DNA of 64,000 bases from Sphingopyxis chilensis (GTDB lineage: Bacteria > Pseudomonadota > Alphaproteobacteria > Sphingomonadales > Sphingomonadaceae): positions 653,501 through 717,500 of the forward strand of contig NZ_CP142394.1 in assembly GCF_035930445.1 (NCBI RefSeq), given 5' to 3'. A program made the translations under genes and the position numbers. The notes beneath the pieces were generated by a model that was given only the letters and a program-made list of their open reading frames with translations, searched no databases and had not been told where the DNA came from. Of this stretch, positions 25,366-33,035 are shown in pieces; the first letter of the stretch is position 1, and each line of letters opens with the position of its first letter.

Positions 25366-26160
25366 ATGAAGAATATTCTTTTGCTGGTGCATGATGACGC
25401 GGGCCAGGAGGCGCGGTTTCAGGCGGCGCTCGACATAGTGCGTGCGCTGGACGGCCATCTCGCCTGCATCGATGTGACGCCTTACCCTGTCATCGCGGGC
25501 GAAACCGCCATGGGCTATGCCGAAACGGTCGTCGTATTCGACGAACGCGATAGCGAAGCGAAGAACAAGTCGGCGCTGACCGATCGTCTGTCGCGCGAAG
25601 ATGTCAGCTGGAGCTGGGCCGATACGATTGGCGAAATGGCGGCATCGGTACTCGATGCTGCCGATCTTGCCGACCTCATCATTCTCAATCGCGCGCTCGA
25701 CGGTTATCCTTTGCCCGACATGCGCGACATCACCAGCCGCATCGTTGCGCGGACCAGCGCCGCAGTTCTCGCGGTCCCCGGGACGCTGGAGCGCTTTGCG
25801 ATCGATCGCGCGCTCGTCGCCTGGGACGGCGGACGATCGGCCGCCGCGGCGCTGCGCGCTGCGGTCCCGTTGCTCGCACTCGCGAACGAGGTTGAGATAT
25901 TCACGGCGCGCGAAGACGAGCCCCGTAACGGTCCCGACCAAGCGGCAACCTATCTTTCGCGCCACGGCATTCATGCCCGCGTCAAGATCGTCGACAAGGA
26001 CGGTCGGGCCGATAAGCTGATCGCCGCCGAAGCCCAGGCGGGGCGCGCCGACTATATCGTGATGGGCGCCTATGGCCGCGGCCGCGTGATGGAAACTTTT
26101 GGCGGCGTCACGAAGCGTATGCTGCAGGACAGCAAGCTTCCGCTCCTCCTCGGGCATTGA
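25366..26160 (+). CDS. Universal stress protein, tandem Usp domains (usp1)
   Basis: A 264-residue protein starting MKNILLLVHDDAGQEARFQA, the Usp beta1-alpha1 region. The second half carries RALVAWDGGRSAAAALRAAV and ends with the ATP-binding-type motif GAYGRGRVMETFGGVTKRML. It is closely similar to usp2 and shares a promoter element with it. Such tandem Usp proteins are common in low-oxygen regulons of proteobacteria. The ribosome site gaaggag is 8 bases ahead of the ATG. Confidence 0.88.
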   Translation: MKNILLLVHDDAGQEARFQAALDIVRALDGHLACIDVTPYPVIAGETAMGYAETVVVFDERDSEAKNKSALTDRLSREDVSWSWADTIGEMAASVLDAADLADLIILNRALDGYPLPDMRDITSRIVARTSAAVLAVPGTLERFAIDRALVAWDGGRSAAAALRAAVPLLALANEVEIFTAREDEPRNGPDQAATYLSRHGIHARVKIVDKDGRADKLIAAEAQAGRADYIVMGAYGRGRVMETFGGVTKRMLQDSKLPLLLGH

Positions 26161-26295
26161 CCGGGAAGTCGTGGCGGCCTGCGAAGATTTGATGGCAGGC
26201 ACGGCGCGGTCGCGCGGACACCCGCCCTTTCCAGACGAATGAAGGTCGCTCCCAAATTTCACGCGGCAAATATTTTGCCATGCCAGGTAACGATA

Positions 26296-26694
26296 ATGCC
26301 GAACGAGGGCGCCCATCATCGAGCGGATTTTCCCAGAATCCTGATTGTCGAGGACGATCCGGCAGTGCGTCGCTCCTTGCTTTTATTGCTGAAAGGACGC
26401 GGCTTCGACGTGGTCGCCTATCCCGCTGCGGCGCAGGCTCTCGCCGACGCCGCGGCCTGTCCGCCGGCTTGTCTCGTGACCGATTTCCGCCTCGACGATC
26501 AGGACGGGATTGCATTGCACGCAGCGATGCTGGCGGGGGGGTGGAGGGGACCGGCGGTGCTGATTTCCGCATTTGGATCGAACGAACTGTCGGACCGCGC
26601 GCGCGCGGCGGGCTTCGCGGCGGTCTTTGACAAACCGCTCCGCGAGCATGCCTTGGTGGATACCGTCCGTCGGCTGACCGACGCCAAAGGGTGA
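26296..26694 (+). CDS. Single-domain response regulator
   Basis: A 132-residue receiver domain only: ILIVEDDPAVRRSLLLLLKG (acidic pair), phospho-Asp in LVTDFRLDDQDG, Ser in VLISAFGS and Lys in VFDKPL. It is most like the receiver of FixJ-type regulators and has no output domain. I chose the ATG at 26296 (caggtaa upstream) over 26239. It lies between two usp genes and may take phosphate from, or compete for, FixL; that is inference. Confidence 0.8.
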   Translation: MPNEGAHHRADFPRILIVEDDPAVRRSLLLLLKGRGFDVVAYPAAAQALADAAACPPACLVTDFRLDDQDGIALHAAMLAGGWRGPAVLISAFGSNELSDRARAAGFAAVFDKPLREHALVDTVRRLTDAKG

Positions 26695-26724
26695 AACACG
26701 CCTCACGGCCCGGTGCCATTGCAT

Positions 26725-26765
26725 CCGTAGCTTTGCGCATATTGGCGCGAGTCGCGGCGGCCTAG
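26725..26765 (+). promoter_or_regulatory. usp2 promoter with element shared with usp1
   Basis: CCGTAGCTTTGCGCATATTG starts at 26725 and CCTAG is at 26761-26765, with the same 35-base span from CTTTGCG to CCTAG as upstream of usp1. It places the likely transcript start a few bases later, which favours the usp2 ATG at 26796. Confidence 0.5.
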
Positions 26766-26795
26766 CTTGTTCGCCACAACATGAAGGCAGGGCTC

Positions 26796-27599
26796 ATGAA
26801 AACGATATTATTGCTGGTCCACGACGATGAAGGTCAGGACGCCCGGCTCGAGGCTGCGCTTGAGATCGTGCGCGCGCTCGATGGGCATTTAGCCTGCATC
26901 GATGTGACGCCCAGTCCGATCATCGCGGGCGATCTTTATGTCGGCTTTGGCGAGGCCGCGATCATTTCGGACGAGCGCGGCAGCGAGGCGGCGAACAAGA
27001 TCGCGGTACGCGACAGGCTGTCGCGTGAGGATGTCGACTGGAGCTGGGTCGATGCCACGGGCGATATCGCCAGTTGCGTCACGAACCGGGCGAGCTTTTC
27101 CGACCTGATCCTCCTCAACCGCGCGCTCGACGACCATCGGGTTCCCGACATGCGGGGAATCGTGTCGCGCGTGCTGGGCCACACGCATACGCCGATCGTG
27201 GCGATGCCGCCCTCGCTCGACCGCTTCGAATTCGACCGCGCGCTGGTCGCCTGGGGCGGTCGCTCGTCGGCCGCTGCGGCGCTTCGTGCCTGCGTTCCGC
27301 TGCTCGCGCTCGCCGCGCGGGTCGAGATATTCACGGCGGGCGACGCGGGCGCCGACAATGACGCCGATCCCGCCGATGCCGCGATCTACCTGTCGCGCTA
27401 CGGCATCGCCACCGAGACGCGCATGACCGACCGCGGCGGCGATCGGGTCGATCGGCTCATTGCCGAAGAATGCCGGCGGTGGCGGGCGGACTATGTCGTG
27501 ATGGGCGCCTATGGCCGGGGCCAGTGGTGCGAGGTTTTCGGCGGAGTTACAAAGCGAATGCTGCGCGACAGCACCGTCCCGCTGCTGATGTGTCATTGA
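26796..27599 (+). CDS. Universal stress protein, tandem Usp domains (usp2)
   Basis: A 267-residue paralogue of usp1: MKTILLLVHDDEGQDARLEA at the start, RALVAWGGRSSAAAALRACV in the middle and GAYGRGQWCEVFGGVTKRML at the end. The ATG at 26781 in the same frame adds only MKAGL and sits 15 bases from the CCTAG element, so 26796 is preferred by analogy with usp1. An Asp/Ala-rich insertion (DAGADNDADPADAA) sits in the second domain. Confidence 0.88.
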   Translation: MKTILLLVHDDEGQDARLEAALEIVRALDGHLACIDVTPSPIIAGDLYVGFGEAAIISDERGSEAANKIAVRDRLSREDVDWSWVDATGDIASCVTNRASFSDLILLNRALDDHRVPDMRGIVSRVLGHTHTPIVAMPPSLDRFEFDRALVAWGGRSSAAAALRACVPLLALAARVEIFTAGDAGADNDADPADAAIYLSRYGIATETRMTDRGGDRVDRLIAEECRRWRADYVVMGAYGRGQWCEVFGGVTKRMLRDSTVPLLMCH

Positions 27600-27661
27600 G
27601 CGATCCGGCGGGCCGGGGCGCTATCCGGATTGTCCTGCCGCCTGCCGTCCGCAAGCGCCCC

Positions 27662-27877
27662 TCAGCCTCCGCGTTCTTCCGGAAACTCGGTCGGCGGCGG
27701 ACCTGGCTGCGTTTCGGGGACGACCGGCGTTTCCTGCGGAACCGTCAGCGGCTGATCCTCGGGTGCCTGATCGGGCCGCTCGGGAAGGGGCTTTTCGGGA
27801 CGTTCGGGCGGCTCTGTGTTCGGGCACTCCGCGGGATGGGCTGGCCCTCCAGCGTGGGAAAAGGCGGTATCGTCCAT
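27662..27877 (-). CDS. Small proline-rich protein, unknown function
   Basis: A 71-residue hydrophilic protein beginning MDDTAFSHAGGPAHPAECPN and then a run of Pro/Glu/Gln (TEPPERPEKPLPERPDQAPE). It has no signal peptide or membrane segment and is probably disordered. A good ribosome site (gaaggaacc) precedes the ATG. It lies alone, converging with usp2. Low-complexity content means a chance frame cannot be excluded. Confidence 0.5.
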   Translation of the reverse strand: MDDTAFSHAGGPAHPAECPNTEPPERPEKPLPERPDQAPEDQPLTVPQETPVVPETQPGPPPTEFPEERGG

Positions 27878-28000
27878 TTTCGGTTCCTTCGCCGTTTGGC
27901 TTCGCAGGCCGGTTCGGGCCAAATCCTAGCGCAGCGGCGCGGTGCAGGGATTACGTAGACATCCCTACCGCGCACCGGGGACTCGGCATCGCGCCAGCCC

Positions 28001-28924
28001 TTAGAGTATGTCGAGCGGCAGTTTCAGATAGCGTGTGCCGTTGCTTTCGGGCTCGGGAAGATGTCCGGCACGCATATTGATCTGGATCGACGGGAGGATG
28101 AGCTTCGGCATCGACAGGGTCCGGTCGCGCGCCTCGCGCATCGCGACGAATTCGTCCTCGCTCACGCCTTGATGGACATGCACGTTCGAGGTGCGTTCGG
28201 ACGCAATCGTAGTTTCCCAGGCGTAGGCGTCGCGCCCCGGCGCTTTGTAGTCGTGGCAGAGGAAGGCGCGCGTTTCGCCCGGAAGCGCGAGCAGCCGGCG
28301 GATCGAGCGATAGAGCGTGCGTGCGTCGCCGCCGGGGAAATCGGCTCGCGCCGTTCCATAGTCGGGCATGAACAAGGTGTCGCCGGTGAACAGCGCATCG
28401 CCGATGATCCACACCATGCAGGCGGGCGTGTGTCCCGGCGTGTGGAGCACGATCCCCTCGGTTGCACCGAGCCGGAAGGTTTCGCCATCGTCCATCAGCC
28501 GGTCGAACTGCGATCCGTCGCGGGCGAAGCGATCATCCTCGTTGAAAATGTCGCCGAACACCGTTTGCACCGTCTTGATATGCCGCCCGATGACGATCCG
28601 GCCGCCGAGCTTTTCCTGCAGATAGGGCGCGGCCGACAGGTGATCGGCATGGGCATGGGTTTCTATCTGCCATTCGACGGTCAGGCCCTGGGTGCGAACA
28701 TGGTCGATAATTGCATCGGCAGAGGCATGGCTCGTGCCGCCCGACGGCTGGTCGAAATCGAGCACGCTGTCGATGATCGCGGCGGCGCGTGTCGCGGGGT
28801 CGTGGACGACGTGCGTGGCGGTGAAGGTCGCTTCGTCGAAAAAGGTGCGGACGACGGGAGTTTTTCCCGAGCGGCGCGCGGCTTCGATCGTGGCGGCGGC
28901 CTTGTGGCGGTGGAGATCGATCAT
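28001..28924 (-). CDS. blh: MBL-fold persulfide dioxygenase-like hydrolase (Blh/ETHE1 type)
   Basis: A 307-residue metallo-beta-lactamase-fold protein. ETHAHADHLSAAPYLQEKLG is the metal motif HxHxDH, with HTPGHTPACMVW and FTGDTLF providing further ligands and HDYK near the end. The layout matches ETHE1-like persulfide dioxygenases and Blh of the BigR regulon, which oxidise glutathione persulfide to sulfite. An AT-rich palindrome lies just upstream, and SQR and an ArsR-type repressor are in the same region. Confidence 0.82.
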   Translation of the reverse strand: MIDLHRHKAAATIEAARRSGKTPVVRTFFDEATFTATHVVHDPATRAAAIIDSVLDFDQPSGGTSHASADAIIDHVRTQGLTVEWQIETHAHADHLSAAPYLQEKLGGRIVIGRHIKTVQTVFGDIFNEDDRFARDGSQFDRLMDDGETFRLGATEGIVLHTPGHTPACMVWIIGDALFTGDTLFMPDYGTARADFPGGDARTLYRSIRRLLALPGETRAFLCHDYKAPGRDAYAWETTIASERTSNVHVHQGVSEDEFVAMREARDRTLSMPKLILPSIQINMRAGHLPEPESNGTRYLKLPLDIL

Positions 28925-28934
28925 CGGACAATCC

Positions 28935-28946
28935 TATAATATTATA
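28935..28946. promoter_or_regulatory. AT-rich palindromic operator before blh
   Basis: TATAATATTATA at 28935-28946 is a perfect 12-base palindrome in otherwise GC-rich DNA, 11 bases upstream of the blh start. It resembles the AT-rich ArsR/BigR operators seen at 31808-31848 (shared TTAGCAAT/ATTGCTAA neighbour). It is the likely binding site of the ArsR-type repressor at 36247. Confidence 0.6.
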
Positions 28947-28989
28947 TATTGCTAATGTAATGATGAGGCGGCGGAAGTCCAGTCGCGGC

Positions 28990-30252
28990 CTATTCGATCC
29001 CGCACAGCAGCCGCAGCCGCCATGCGGCGACCTGCACCGCAGCCTGCGCTTCGGCGAGGCGCGCCGTGGCTGCGATCGCCTCGCGCTCGGCATCGAGTTC
29101 GGCGAGCGGCGGCCTTGCCCCCGATCGCACTTCGAGCCGCGTGCCGCGCAGCGCCTCCCGCGCGGCCGTGTCGCCCTCGCGCGCGGCATCGAGCCCGCGT
29201 TCCGCGCTTTCGAGGCCGCTCCAGGCTTCGATCACAGCCTGCATCAGCTCGTCGCGCGCCTGTCGCAGCCGGGCTTCGCTCGCCGTCAGGTTGGCGCGTG
29301 CCTCGCGAACGCGCGCACTCCCCGCGCCGCTGTCGAAAAAGGTCCAGCGGCCGCGGAGCCCCACGGTGACGCTATCGGCGCGATAGTCGGGGAAAAACTG
29401 GTCGCGGACGCGCGCGCCCTCGGCAAATACGCCAACGGTCGGGCGATTGCTCGCCTTGGCGGCGCGAACCCCGGCCTCGGCGCCTTCGACGCTCGAACCC
29501 GCCTGCGCGAGCATGACATTGGCGAGCGTCGCTGCATCGAGGGCCTCACCGAGCGATGAAGGCACCTTTGGTCGCGGCGGCAGCGGAGACAATTTGCCCG
29601 CCGGCTTGCCGGTCAGCCGTTCGAAGCGCGCTTCGGCCGCCGCCAGCCGCCCTTGCGATTGGACGAACCCGGCGAGCCCCTCGGCGCGGCGCGCCTTTGC
29701 CTGCGCGACATCGCTGCTGGTCGCATCGCCGATGTCGTAGCGCAGCCCTGCGTGGCGGACGATCTCGTCGAGCGCAGCGACCAGCCCGGAATAGCTTGCC
29801 ACCATCTCGCGCGCGGTCAGCACCTCGGCATAGCTCGACACGGTTGCGAGCGTCAGATTCTGCCGCGCCATGTCGGTGCCAAGCCTTGCGGCGCGCTGTC
29901 CAGCGGCGGCCTGGCCGATCGCCGAGGCAATGCGTCCGCCGGCGTAGAGTGGATATTCGCCGACGAGTTGGACCGCGTTCGGCGTGACGTCGCCAGCGGT
30001 CAGCCCGAAATAGCCGCCCGGATCGAGCCTCCCGTAACCGATGCTGCCTTCGACACGCGCCGTCGGTCCCGCCGCCGCCCGCGCCTGCGCGAGCTGCGCA
30101 TCGGCGGCCTCGGCCTCAGCTTCGGCCGTGACCAGCGCGGGCGAATGCGCGCGCGCCTCGGCGATCGCGGTTTCCAGATCCTGCGCCTGGGCGATAGCAA
30201 GCGGGTACAGCGCGGTGACGACCGCAATCATGCGGAAACCGGCACGCCTCAC
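28990..30252 (-). CDS. TolC-family outer-membrane efflux protein
   Basis: A 420-residue exported protein with a signal peptide (MIAVVTALYPLAIAQAQ), then two repeats of long amphipathic helices typical of TolC: AQLAQARAAAGPTARVEGSI in the first, RQARDELMQAVIEAWSGLES in the second. Outer-membrane channel for the RND pump encoded divergently at 31989-36250. Its start overlaps the DUF2892 gene by 4 bases, so it is in one unit with DUF2892 and sqr. Confidence 0.85.
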   Translation of the reverse strand: MRRAGFRMIAVVTALYPLAIAQAQDLETAIAEARAHSPALVTAEAEAEAADAQLAQARAAAGPTARVEGSIGYGRLDPGGYFGLTAGDVTPNAVQLVGEYPLYAGGRIASAIGQAAAGQRAARLGTDMARQNLTLATVSSYAEVLTAREMVASYSGLVAALDEIVRHAGLRYDIGDATSSDVAQAKARRAEGLAGFVQSQGRLAAAEARFERLTGKPAGKLSPLPPRPKVPSSLGEALDAATLANVMLAQAGSSVEGAEAGVRAAKASNRPTVGVFAEGARVRDQFFPDYRADSVTVGLRGRWTFFDSGAGSARVREARANLTASEARLRQARDELMQAVIEAWSGLESAERGLDAAREGDTAAREALRGTRLEVRSGARPPLAELDAEREAIAATARLAEAQAAVQVAAWRLRLLCGIE

Positions 30253-30452
30253 TTAAAGGCGACACCCTGCCGCACGCCGAGCCGCTTGAAGAGCATCGCG
30301 GCGGGGCAGAAGCCCGTGAAGCTCGCCTGGATCAGGTTGAGGCCGGCGAAGACGGCGAGGCCGATCCAGTAGGGATGCACGAGCCAGACGAGCGCGATGC
30401 TCAAGAGGACGATGAAGCCGGCGAAACGCAGGACGGCACGATCGACGTTCAT
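30249..30452 (-). CDS. DUF2892 (YgaP-like) membrane protein
   Basis: A 67-residue protein with two membrane segments (FAGFIVLLSIALVWLV and YWIGLAVFAGLNLIQASFTG) followed by FCPAAMLFKRLGV. The FTGFCP pattern is diagnostic of DUF2892, which occurs fused to rhodanese in YgaP and as small proteins in sulfide-detoxification operons. It sits between sqr and tolC. Confidence 0.88.
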   Translation of the reverse strand: MNVDRAVLRFAGFIVLLSIALVWLVHPYWIGLAVFAGLNLIQASFTGFCPAAMLFKRLGVRQGVAFK

Positions 30453-30467
30453 GGGATTATCCTTTCG

Positions 30468-31745
30468 TCAGAAGCGGAGTTTCTTGATGCCGAGGGCATG
30501 CATCGCGAGCTTTTCGTAGAAGGGCTCGCTCTCGCCCTTGCGGATTTTGCGCAGGAAATATTTCTCGAAGCCGATCTTGGCGAAATGCACCCATTTGCCG
30601 GACGACGACCAGTTGACGTTGCGCGGCGGGATCTGCGGCTGGGCGACGAAGGCGACGCCGCCGTCGCCGAAATCGGCCAGGCAGACCGCGTTCCAGGTCG
30701 CCTCATGCACCGGCGGCTTTCCGTCGACCTCGAGTTTCAGGTTCTGCCCGATCGCGGTGACCATCGATTCGATCATGAAACCGGTCTTCGGCACGCCGAC
30801 GGGGACCGGGGTCGGGCCGACCGGCGGGATGGCGACGCAGACGCCCAGCGAATAGACATTGGTGAAGGTCGGGTTGCGCTGATGCTTGTCGGCGAGGATG
30901 AAGCCGCGCGGGTTGGTAAGCCCTTCGATCCCGAACACCGCATCGACGCCGCGGAAGGCGGGGAGCAGCATCGAATAGCCGAAGGGCAGGTCGTGCTTCG
31001 CCTTGATGCTGCCGTCCTCGGCGACTTCCTCGACATGCGCCAGGCCGGGCTCGAAGCTCGTGACCCGGGCGTTGGTGATCCATTTGACATGGCGGTTCCT
31101 GAACTCGCTCTCGAGCAGACCCTTGGTGTCGCCGACGCCGTCGAGACCGAGATGCCCGATATAGGGTTCGGCGGTAACGAAGGTCATCGGCACCTTGTCG
31201 CGAATCTTGCGGCGCTTGAGCTCGGTGTCGAGGATCAGCGCGAATTCATAGGCGGGCCCGTAGCAGGAGGCCCCCTGCGCCGCACCGACGACGATCGGGC
31301 CCGGATTTTCGCAGAAGCGGTCGAACGCGTCGGCGGCGGCGGACGCATGATCCGTCGAACAGATCGACACGGTGTTGGCGTCGGGGCCGAAACCCTCGAT
31401 CTCGTCGAAAGCGAGGTGGGGACCGGTCGCGATCACCAGATAATCATAATCGACTGACGATCCGTCGTTCAGTTCGATCCGGTTGTCCTTGGGGTGGACC
31501 CATCTGGCGCCGACCGCAGTGAAACCGATACCCTTGCGCTTCATCACCGGGGGCAGGTGGACGCGGATCGCTTCGGGCTCGCGCCAGCGCACCGCGACCC
31601 ATGGGTTGGAAGGCACGAACCAGTAATCTTCCTGGTCGCAGACGACCATGACCTCCGCCTTGCCCTTTACGGCTTCGCGAATTTCATAAGCGGCGATCGT
31701 GCCGCCGAGGCCGGCACCCAGAACGACGATCCGCGGCAACGACAT
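30468..31745 (-). CDS. sqr: Sulfide:quinone oxidoreductase-like flavoprotein
   Basis: A 425-residue FAD enzyme of the pyridine-nucleotide-disulfide superfamily. RIVVLGAGLGGTIAAYEIRE is the FAD-binding start; YDYLVIATGPHLAFDEIEGF is the second dinucleotide motif. Candidate redox cysteines lie in GAAQGASCYGPAYE and NVYSLGVCVAI, as in SQR-type enzymes. It would oxidise sulfide and pass electrons to quinone at the membrane. Strong ribosome site (aaggagag). First gene of a minus-strand unit, divergent from the RND operon across a shared AT-rich operator. Confidence 0.85.
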   Translation of the reverse strand: MSLPRIVVLGAGLGGTIAAYEIREAVKGKAEVMVVCDQEDYWFVPSNPWVAVRWREPEAIRVHLPPVMKRKGIGFTAVGARWVHPKDNRIELNDGSSVDYDYLVIATGPHLAFDEIEGFGPDANTVSICSTDHASAAADAFDRFCENPGPIVVGAAQGASCYGPAYEFALILDTELKRRKIRDKVPMTFVTAEPYIGHLGLDGVGDTKGLLESEFRNRHVKWITNARVTSFEPGLAHVEEVAEDGSIKAKHDLPFGYSMLLPAFRGVDAVFGIEGLTNPRGFILADKHQRNPTFTNVYSLGVCVAIPPVGPTPVPVGVPKTGFMIESMVTAIGQNLKLEVDGKPPVHEATWNAVCLADFGDGGVAFVAQPQIPPRNVNWSSSGKWVHFAKIGFEKYFLRKIRKGESEPFYEKLAMHALGIKKLRF

Positions 31746-31807
31746 ATCTCTCTCCTTGTTCGAGGCGCGTGAGGCTCCGGCACCTTTCGATGCGGCCCGG
31801 TCGATAT

Positions 31808-31848
31808 ATATTATAGTTGCATAATATTAGCACTACGTAATATTAGCA
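31808..31848. promoter_or_regulatory. ArsR/BigR-type operators between sqr and the RND operon
   Basis: ATATTATAGTTGCATAATAT (31808-31827) is an inverted repeat ATATTAT-N6-ATAATAT. Overlapping it, AATATTA (31823-31829) pairs with TAATATT (31838-31844). TAATATTAGCA is also repeated directly at 31822 and 31838, 16 bases apart. The block is strikingly AT-rich for this genome and sits between divergent transcription units. The ArsR-type repressor encoded at the end of the plus-strand unit is the obvious ligand. Confidence 0.65.
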
Positions 31849-31902
31849 ATGTTGAAATTTTGTGGCGCTCGCTAGCGTGTCCATCAACCGAGGAGTTTGA
31901 TC

Positions 31903-31983
31903 ATGCTGAGCCTGTTCTGCCGTCCGCGATATAAGGGGATTCCCGCACAGGAACTTGCCGGCCTGTCGGTCGTGTGCGGGTGA
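31903..31983 (+). CDS. Small 26-residue ORF with two Cys before the MFP gene
   Basis: ATG at 31903 has a strong ribosome site (cgaggag, 8 bases). The peptide starts MLSLFCRPRYKG and ends LSVVCG; cysteines are at residues 6 and 25. Its stop is 5 bases before the MFP start, so the two could be coupled. It is the first ORF after the sulfide-type operators. I do not recognise it; it could be a leader peptide or a chance frame. Confidence 0.45.
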   Translation: MLSLFCRPRYKGIPAQELAGLSVVCG

Positions 31984-31988
31984 GCGCC

Positions 31989-33035
31989 ATGTCCCGCCGC
32001 TTCATCCTGCCCGCAGCGATGGTCACGCTTTCGCTGACGTTTTCGGCATGCGACGGCGGCGCATCCTTGCCGGCCGATCAGGCAGCCGAGGTGAAGGGCG
32101 AATCGCTGGTTCTCCGGTCCGTCGCCGTTACCGAATGGAAAGATGTCGGCGCGCTCGTCACCAGCGTCGACATGGCCGATGCGCGCGCGCGCATCCCCGG
32201 CATCCTCGAAAGCCTGACCGTCCGCGAGGGCGATCTTGTCCGCAAGGGACAAGTGATCGGCCGCGTCGTCGACAGCAGGCTCGGCTACGAAGGCGCGGCT
32301 TATGGCGCGCAGGCGGCCGCGGCGCAGGCGCAGGTCGCGCAGGCCGAGGCCGAGCTGGCGCGCGTCAAATATCTCCACGCCAACGGCGTCTATGCCCAGG
32401 CGCGGCTCGATCAGGCCGAGGCCGCGGCGCGCGCCGCGCGGGCGCAGGTCAACGCGGCGAAGGCGCAGCAATCGGCGGTCGGCGCGGTTGCGGGACAGGG
32501 CGCGGTCGTCGCTCCCTCGGCAGGGCGCGTCCTGATGGCGCAGGTTCCTGCGGGCTCCGCCGTCGCGGCCGGCACATCGATTGCGACGATCACCTCGGGG
32601 CCGATGGTATTGCGCCTCGAGCTTCCCGAAACATTGGCGGGCAAGGTGCGCGTCGGTAGCGCGGTCCTGGCGACGGGCCTGGCAGACGGTGCGAAGGGCG
32701 TTGCCCCGCACGCGACCGTCAGCCGTGTCTATCCCGCGGTGACTGGCGGGCAGATGGCCGCGGACGTCCGGATACCGGGACTTGCGAGCAATATGGTCGG
32801 CCGCCGGATCACCGCGCGGGTCGCGACCGGCGAGCGGCAGGCGCTCGTCGTCCCAGGGGGCTTCGTCGAAACCAGCTATGGCATCGATTATGTGACGATC
32901 CGCGTCGGCAAGGATTCGGCGTCGCGCGTGCCGGTCCAGATCGCGCCGTCGGACGACCCGGCACGCGTCGAAATCCTCTCGGGCGCGGCCACGGGCGATA
33001 CGCTGATCGCACCGCCGGCCGGGGCGCGCCGATGA
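31989..33035 (+). CDS. RND-pump membrane-fusion lipoprotein (periplasmic adaptor)
   Basis: A 348-residue adaptor. The signal ends in the lipobox LTFSAC, so it should be a lipoprotein. A lipoyl/barrel-sandwich half (ARIPGILESLTVREGDLVRKGQVIGRV), a coiled-coil hairpin rich in Ala/Gln (GAQAAAAQAQVAQAEAELAR) and the second half (GRVLMAQVPAGSAVAAGTSI) give HlyD/AcrA-type order. The ATG at 31989 is preferred to a GTG at 31974, which would put charged residues before the signal. It overlaps the RND gene by 4 bases. Confidence 0.88.
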   Translation: MSRRFILPAAMVTLSLTFSACDGGASLPADQAAEVKGESLVLRSVAVTEWKDVGALVTSVDMADARARIPGILESLTVREGDLVRKGQVIGRVVDSRLGYEGAAYGAQAAAAQAQVAQAEAELARVKYLHANGVYAQARLDQAEAAARAARAQVNAAKAQQSAVGAVAGQGAVVAPSAGRVLMAQVPAGSAVAAGTSIATITSGPMVLRLELPETLAGKVRVGSAVLATGLADGAKGVAPHATVSRVYPAVTGGQMAADVRIPGLASNMVGRRITARVATGERQALVVPGGFVETSYGIDYVTIRVGKDSASRVPVQIAPSDDPARVEILSGAATGDTLIAPPAGARR

